Shown: piece by piece, positions 6,971 through 9,647 of the stretch
Numbering within the stretch: the first letter of the stretch is position 1
Layout: the number at the start of each line of letters is the position of its first letter
Source: Arenicella sp.
GTDB taxonomy: Bacteria > Pseudomonadota > Gammaproteobacteria > Arenicellales > Arenicellaceae
Direction of reading: 5' to 3'
Assembly (NCBI GenBank): GCA_023299895.1
Contig: JALZWI010000033.1
Span: 1-9,647 of the forward strand
Length of the DNA stretch: 9,647 nt
The notes under the pieces: model-generated
What the model was told of the DNA's origin: nothing
The model's database searches: none
What the model saw: only the letters and a program-made list of their open reading frames with translations
Translations under genes and position numbers: made by a program

Positions 6971-8817
6971 GCTGGAATTTGAGTCAATTTCATTTTATTC
7001 GGCCGCTATGGTTACTAGCGATACCCGCAGCATTCGTTTTGTGGCTATTAATGTCGCGTGCCTTAAAAACTACTTATTGGGAAGCTCATCTTAATAAAGA
7101 AATTCTAGAAGCGTTGCGAGTGAATACCAGCAAACAGTCTAGCATTGGCCGTTGGTTGCTATTGTTTGGCTGGATGTTAGCTGCGCTTGCCACGGCTGGG
7201 CCAACTTGGCAGAAACAGCCCGTGCCTAGTTTTCAAAACAACAGCGCAATGGTGATTGCCTTAGACTTGTCGGTGTCGATGTTGGCAGAAGACTTAACAC
7301 CCAACCGGCTCGCACAAGCAAAATACAAACTCATCGATATCCTGCGCGAGCGCAGTGATGGCCAAACAGCCTTAATTGCTTACTCAGGAGACGCGCATAC
7401 TGTTACGCCATTAACCGACGACCCGAATGCAATTGAGGTGTTATTGCCTGCCCTACATCCAAGCATTATGCCAATCAAAGGCAGTAATACTGAAGAAGCA
7501 ATTGAACTCGCCGAGCAATTATTAAACGATACAGGTAATAGCACTGGCGATATTTTATTAATTACCGATGGAATTGCTGAGGCTGCTCAATCAAGCATTT
7601 CAAAGTCACTCAACAGTGCCTACTCATTATCGATTCTAGGCGTTGGTAGCAATGAGGCAGTGCCGATTCCTCTAGAGGGTGGTGGTTTTTTACGACGCGC
7701 AAATGGTGAAATTATATTAAGCAGTTTAGACAATCAACAGCTGGCGAAATTTGCCTCGCAGACGAATGGCCGCTACAGTCAAATTCAGATTAATGGCAGC
7801 GATGTAAATTATCTAATCAATGATGAATTTGAAGCTGGTGAAGCAAGTAACACAGCCAGTACTGGTAATGCCACGCTGTATGATAATTGGATAGACATGG
7901 GGCATTGGCTGGTGATATTGCTATTACCATTGGCGGCATTGTGTTTCCGCAAAGGCCTTATCTATTTTCTGCCCTTATGCATAATCTTGCCAAGCTTAAT
8001 GCTACCAAACGATGCCAATGCCTTTGAATGGCAAGATTTGTGGCAAACCAAAGACCAACAAGCCCAAGACCTCATAACAGAAAATCCCGAAGCTGCCGCT
8101 ACAATATTTGAGCGAGAAGACTGGGCAGGTGTGGCTAATTATCAAGCCAAAAACTATCCTGGTGCGGCGGAAAAGTTTGCTGCCGGTGAGTCCGCTAGTG
8201 ATCATTATAATCGCGGCAATGCCTTAGCCTTAAGTGGTGATTTGCCAGAAGCAATTCAAGCCTATGATCATGCGCTGGAGTTAGAGCCTGATGACCGAGA
8301 AGCGCAATACAATAAAGAAATTGTTGAACAACTTTTAGAGCAACAAGAACAGCAGCAAGAGAACCAAGATCAAGGAGATCAACAAGAACAATCAGATGAG
8401 GATTCGGAAGATTCTGAGCAGCAAGACTCTGAAGAATCGGAACCGTCTGACGAAGAATCACAAGAACAACAACCCGATCAAGATTCTGAGCAACAGTCTG
8501 AAGAACAATCGGAACAAGAGAGTCAAGAGCAAGCGGATTCTGAGGATACTAGCGAAGATGAAGAACAGACTGCTGATGAAGAACAGTCTGAAGAGCAATC
8601 GGAAGAAGAATCTCAAGAAGACCCTAGCGAAGAAGAAGCTAGCGCCACGCTAAGCGAAGCCACGCCAGATCAATTACAAGACGCAAGCGAACAATGGTTG
8701 CGCGGTATTCAAAATGACCCCAGTGGTTTGTTACGACGAAAGTTCGAATACCAAAGCCAGTTACGCTCGCGACAACGAACTCCTACTCAAATTAATCCTA
8801 GTGATGAACGATATTAA
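6967..8817 (+). CDS. batB: BatB-BatC fusion: VWA domain + TPR + acidic tail
   Basis: This protein has 616 residues. Two N-terminal TM helices (about 12-30 and 62-79) flank a basic loop. A VWA domain follows (about 92-285) with a complete metal site: DLSVS (100-104), Thr175 in KGSNTEEA, and TDG with Asp201. Two further hydrophobic segments lie at about 311-327 and 331-349, with RKG between them. The second ends in NDANA|FEW and looks like the signal peptide of a once-separate BatC. After it come DLWQTKDQQAQ (357-367), a TPR at about 409-442 (HYNRGNALALSGDLPEAIQAYDHALEL region), and an extreme Glu/Gln/Ser/Asp tail (about 455-558). It closes with a conserved-looking basic motif, WLRGIQNDPSGLLRRKFEYQ (577-596). 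By charge rules the VWA, TPR and tail all face the periplasm. The gene overlaps batA by 4 nt and is followed by batD after 3 nt. VWA plus TPR fusion is common in proteobacterial Bat operons. Confidence 0.93.
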   Translation: MSWNLSQFHFIRPLWLLAIPAAFVLWLLMSRALKTTYWEAHLNKEILEALRVNTSKQSSIGRWLLLFGWMLAALATAGPTWQKQPVPSFQNNSAMVIALDLSVSMLAEDLTPNRLAQAKYKLIDILRERSDGQTALIAYSGDAHTVTPLTDDPNAIEVLLPALHPSIMPIKGSNTEEAIELAEQLLNDTGNSTGDILLITDGIAEAAQSSISKSLNSAYSLSILGVGSNEAVPIPLEGGGFLRRANGEIILSSLDNQQLAKFASQTNGRYSQIQINGSDVNYLINDEFEAGEASNTASTGNATLYDNWIDMGHWLVILLLPLAALCFRKGLIYFLPLCIILPSLMLPNDANAFEWQDLWQTKDQQAQDLITENPEAAATIFEREDWAGVANYQAKNYPGAAEKFAAGESASDHYNRGNALALSGDLPEAIQAYDHALELEPDDREAQYNKEIVEQLLEQQEQQQENQDQGDQQEQSDEDSEDSEQQDSEESEPSDEESQEQQPDQDSEQQSEEQSEQESQEQADSEDTSEDEEQTADEEQSEEQSEEESQEDPSEEEASATLSEATPDQLQDASEQWLRGIQNDPSGLLRRKFEYQSQLRSRQRTPTQINPSDERY

Positions 8818-8820
8818 GTT

Positions 8821-9647
8821 ATGACACAATTCTCACTCAAATTTTTGATTTGCCTTTTGCTATTATTGACCAACAGCTTCGTCTATGGCGCAACGCTGAG
8901 CAGTCGAGTTGATCGCAATCCAATTAAGATAAATCAAACGCTGACGCTCACTGTACAGCTCGATGAACAAGTGAATTCATCTAACTTAGATTTAACCGAA
9001 CTGGCAAAAGATTTTGAAATACTCGCCATGGTGCCAGGCTCTAATAACAGCGTGTCGATCATCAATGGTCAGACCACGCGCCTATCTACGACGACATGGA
9101 GAATTACTCTTGTAGCCAAACGCGAGGGTGCATTAACGATCCCAGCGTTTACTGTGAATGGCGTTAGCAGTGCACCAATCAGCGTACAAGTTAACAACCT
9201 GAGTGCAGCTGAGTTAGCCGAACGTCAAGCCATTGAGGTAACACTTACAATTGATGACACTGATAACTTAAACATCAGGCCAGGCGAACAAATCATTATC
9301 AATGTCGAGTTATCTGCGGCGACTAATGTGCGCAATTTACGCGCTGAGGAACTTATTATTGCCGGCGCGGACGTTGAACCTTTAGAGCAGCAAAGTGGAC
9401 AACGTCAAGAAAACGGCATTATACGAGAGATAATAATATTGAGTTATGCAATCTTCCCTACTAGCGCCGGCCAAATAGACGTGCCAGCACAAACCTTTAC
9501 CGGCACGATTGGTGGTCGCAGTAGCTTTTTCGATTCGTTTAATTCTGGTGGGCAGCAAGTTGGTAGCAGAACCGTTGCGCAAACGATTAATGTTGATGAG
9601 CGCCCAGACAACAACGGTAATGTTTGGTTCCCTGCCAACGATGTCAG
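8821..9647 (+). CDS. batD: BatD-type exported protein, 3' end beyond window
   Basis: An open frame starts with ATG at 8821, 3 nt after the batB stop, and stays open to the right edge (275 full codons seen). Residues 1-24 form a signal peptide: Lys7, then a Leu-rich core at 8-17, with cleavage probably near VYGA|TL. The visible part has BatD (BatD/oxygen-tolerance family) features: SSRVDRNPIKINQTLTLTV near 27-45, LDLTELAKDFEIL near 54-66, then NGQTTRLSTTTWRITLVAKR near 81-100 with EGALTIPAF directly after. A second beta domain follows (RPGEQIIINVEL near 154-165, then ATNVRNLRAEEL). BatD proteins are periplasmic beta-domain proteins with a C-terminal TM anchor that would lie outside the window. 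It is likely the periplasmic partner of the two VWA proteins. Truncation is due only to the window edge; no frameshift is seen. Confidence 0.9.
   Translation, partial: MTQFSLKFLICLLLLLTNSFVYGATLSSRVDRNPIKINQTLTLTVQLDEQVNSSNLDLTELAKDFEILAMVPGSNNSVSIINGQTTRLSTTTWRITLVAKREGALTIPAFTVNGVSSAPISVQVNNLSAAELAERQAIEVTLTIDDTDNLNIRPGEQIIINVELSAATNVRNLRAEELIIAGADVEPLEQQSGQRQENGIIREIIILSYAIFPTSAGQIDVPAQTFTGTIGGRSSFFDSFNSGGQQVGSRTVAQTINVDERPDNNGNVWFPANDV

Noticed and set aside
8195..8653. Open frames in other frames across the acidic tail
   Set aside because: They are shadows created by the repetitive GAA/CAA/TCT codons of the fused Bat protein, with no start signals.
3531..9647. New defence or toxin system based on AAA+ plus VWA genes
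   Set aside because: Gene order and motifs match the known MoxR-DUF58-DUF4381-BatA-BatB/C-BatD operon, and no effector nuclease, protease or toxin gene is present.

Overview
The window joins two very different kinds of DNA. Positions 1 to about 1989 have no convincing bacterial gene. They hold a long near-perfect inverted repeat, a mosaic of degenerate direct and inverted repeats built on GGCA/TGCC motifs, and a pure (AAC)19 microsatellite. This looks like non-coding eukaryotic, protist-like DNA. From about 1990 to the end the DNA is densely coding, with short or overlapping gene junctions, Shine-Dalgarno sites and protein families typical of a marine-type gammaproteobacterium. The species cannot be named from the sequence. 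The change happens inside a bacterial reading frame, at the microsatellite. A chimeric assembly (bacterium plus eukaryotic host or co-cultured alga) is the simplest explanation; a real insertion is less likely.

Layout: 2-98 inverted repeat; 99-600 gene-less, with one possible eukaryotic first exon on the minus strand; 600-1800 repeat mosaic, including a two-copy tandem duplication of about 180 bp at 1381-1740; 1933-1989 (AAC)19; 1990-2664 (minus) the N-terminal part of a DUF3592 membrane protein, cut at the microsatellite; 2672-3391 (minus) a secreted alpha/beta-hydrolase (lipase-like); 3392-3530 a divergent promoter region. From 3531 to the right edge (plus) runs a six-gene operon: moxR AAA+ ATPase, DUF58 protein, DUF4381 protein, BatA-type VWA protein, a fused BatB-BatC type VWA-TPR protein, and a BatD-type protein that runs off the window.

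The operon is a classic MoxR/Bat (Bacteroides aerotolerance type) cluster. In this family the MoxR ATPase is thought to act as a chaperone-like remodeler on VWA partners. The two membrane-anchored VWA proteins carry intact metal-site (MIDAS) motifs and probably face the periplasm, judged by the positive-inside rule. They are joined there by the TPR/acidic tail of the fused protein and by the exported BatD. DUF58 and MoxR are soluble, and DUF4381 is a single-pass membrane partner. Gene gaps are 3 and 22 nt, then 8- and 4-nt overlaps, then 3 nt, so co-transcription and translational coupling are expected.

No wholly new system is visible. The points most worth a second look are the prokaryote/eukaryote junction, the structured repeats at the left, and the BatB-BatC fusion with an internal signal-peptide-like segment.
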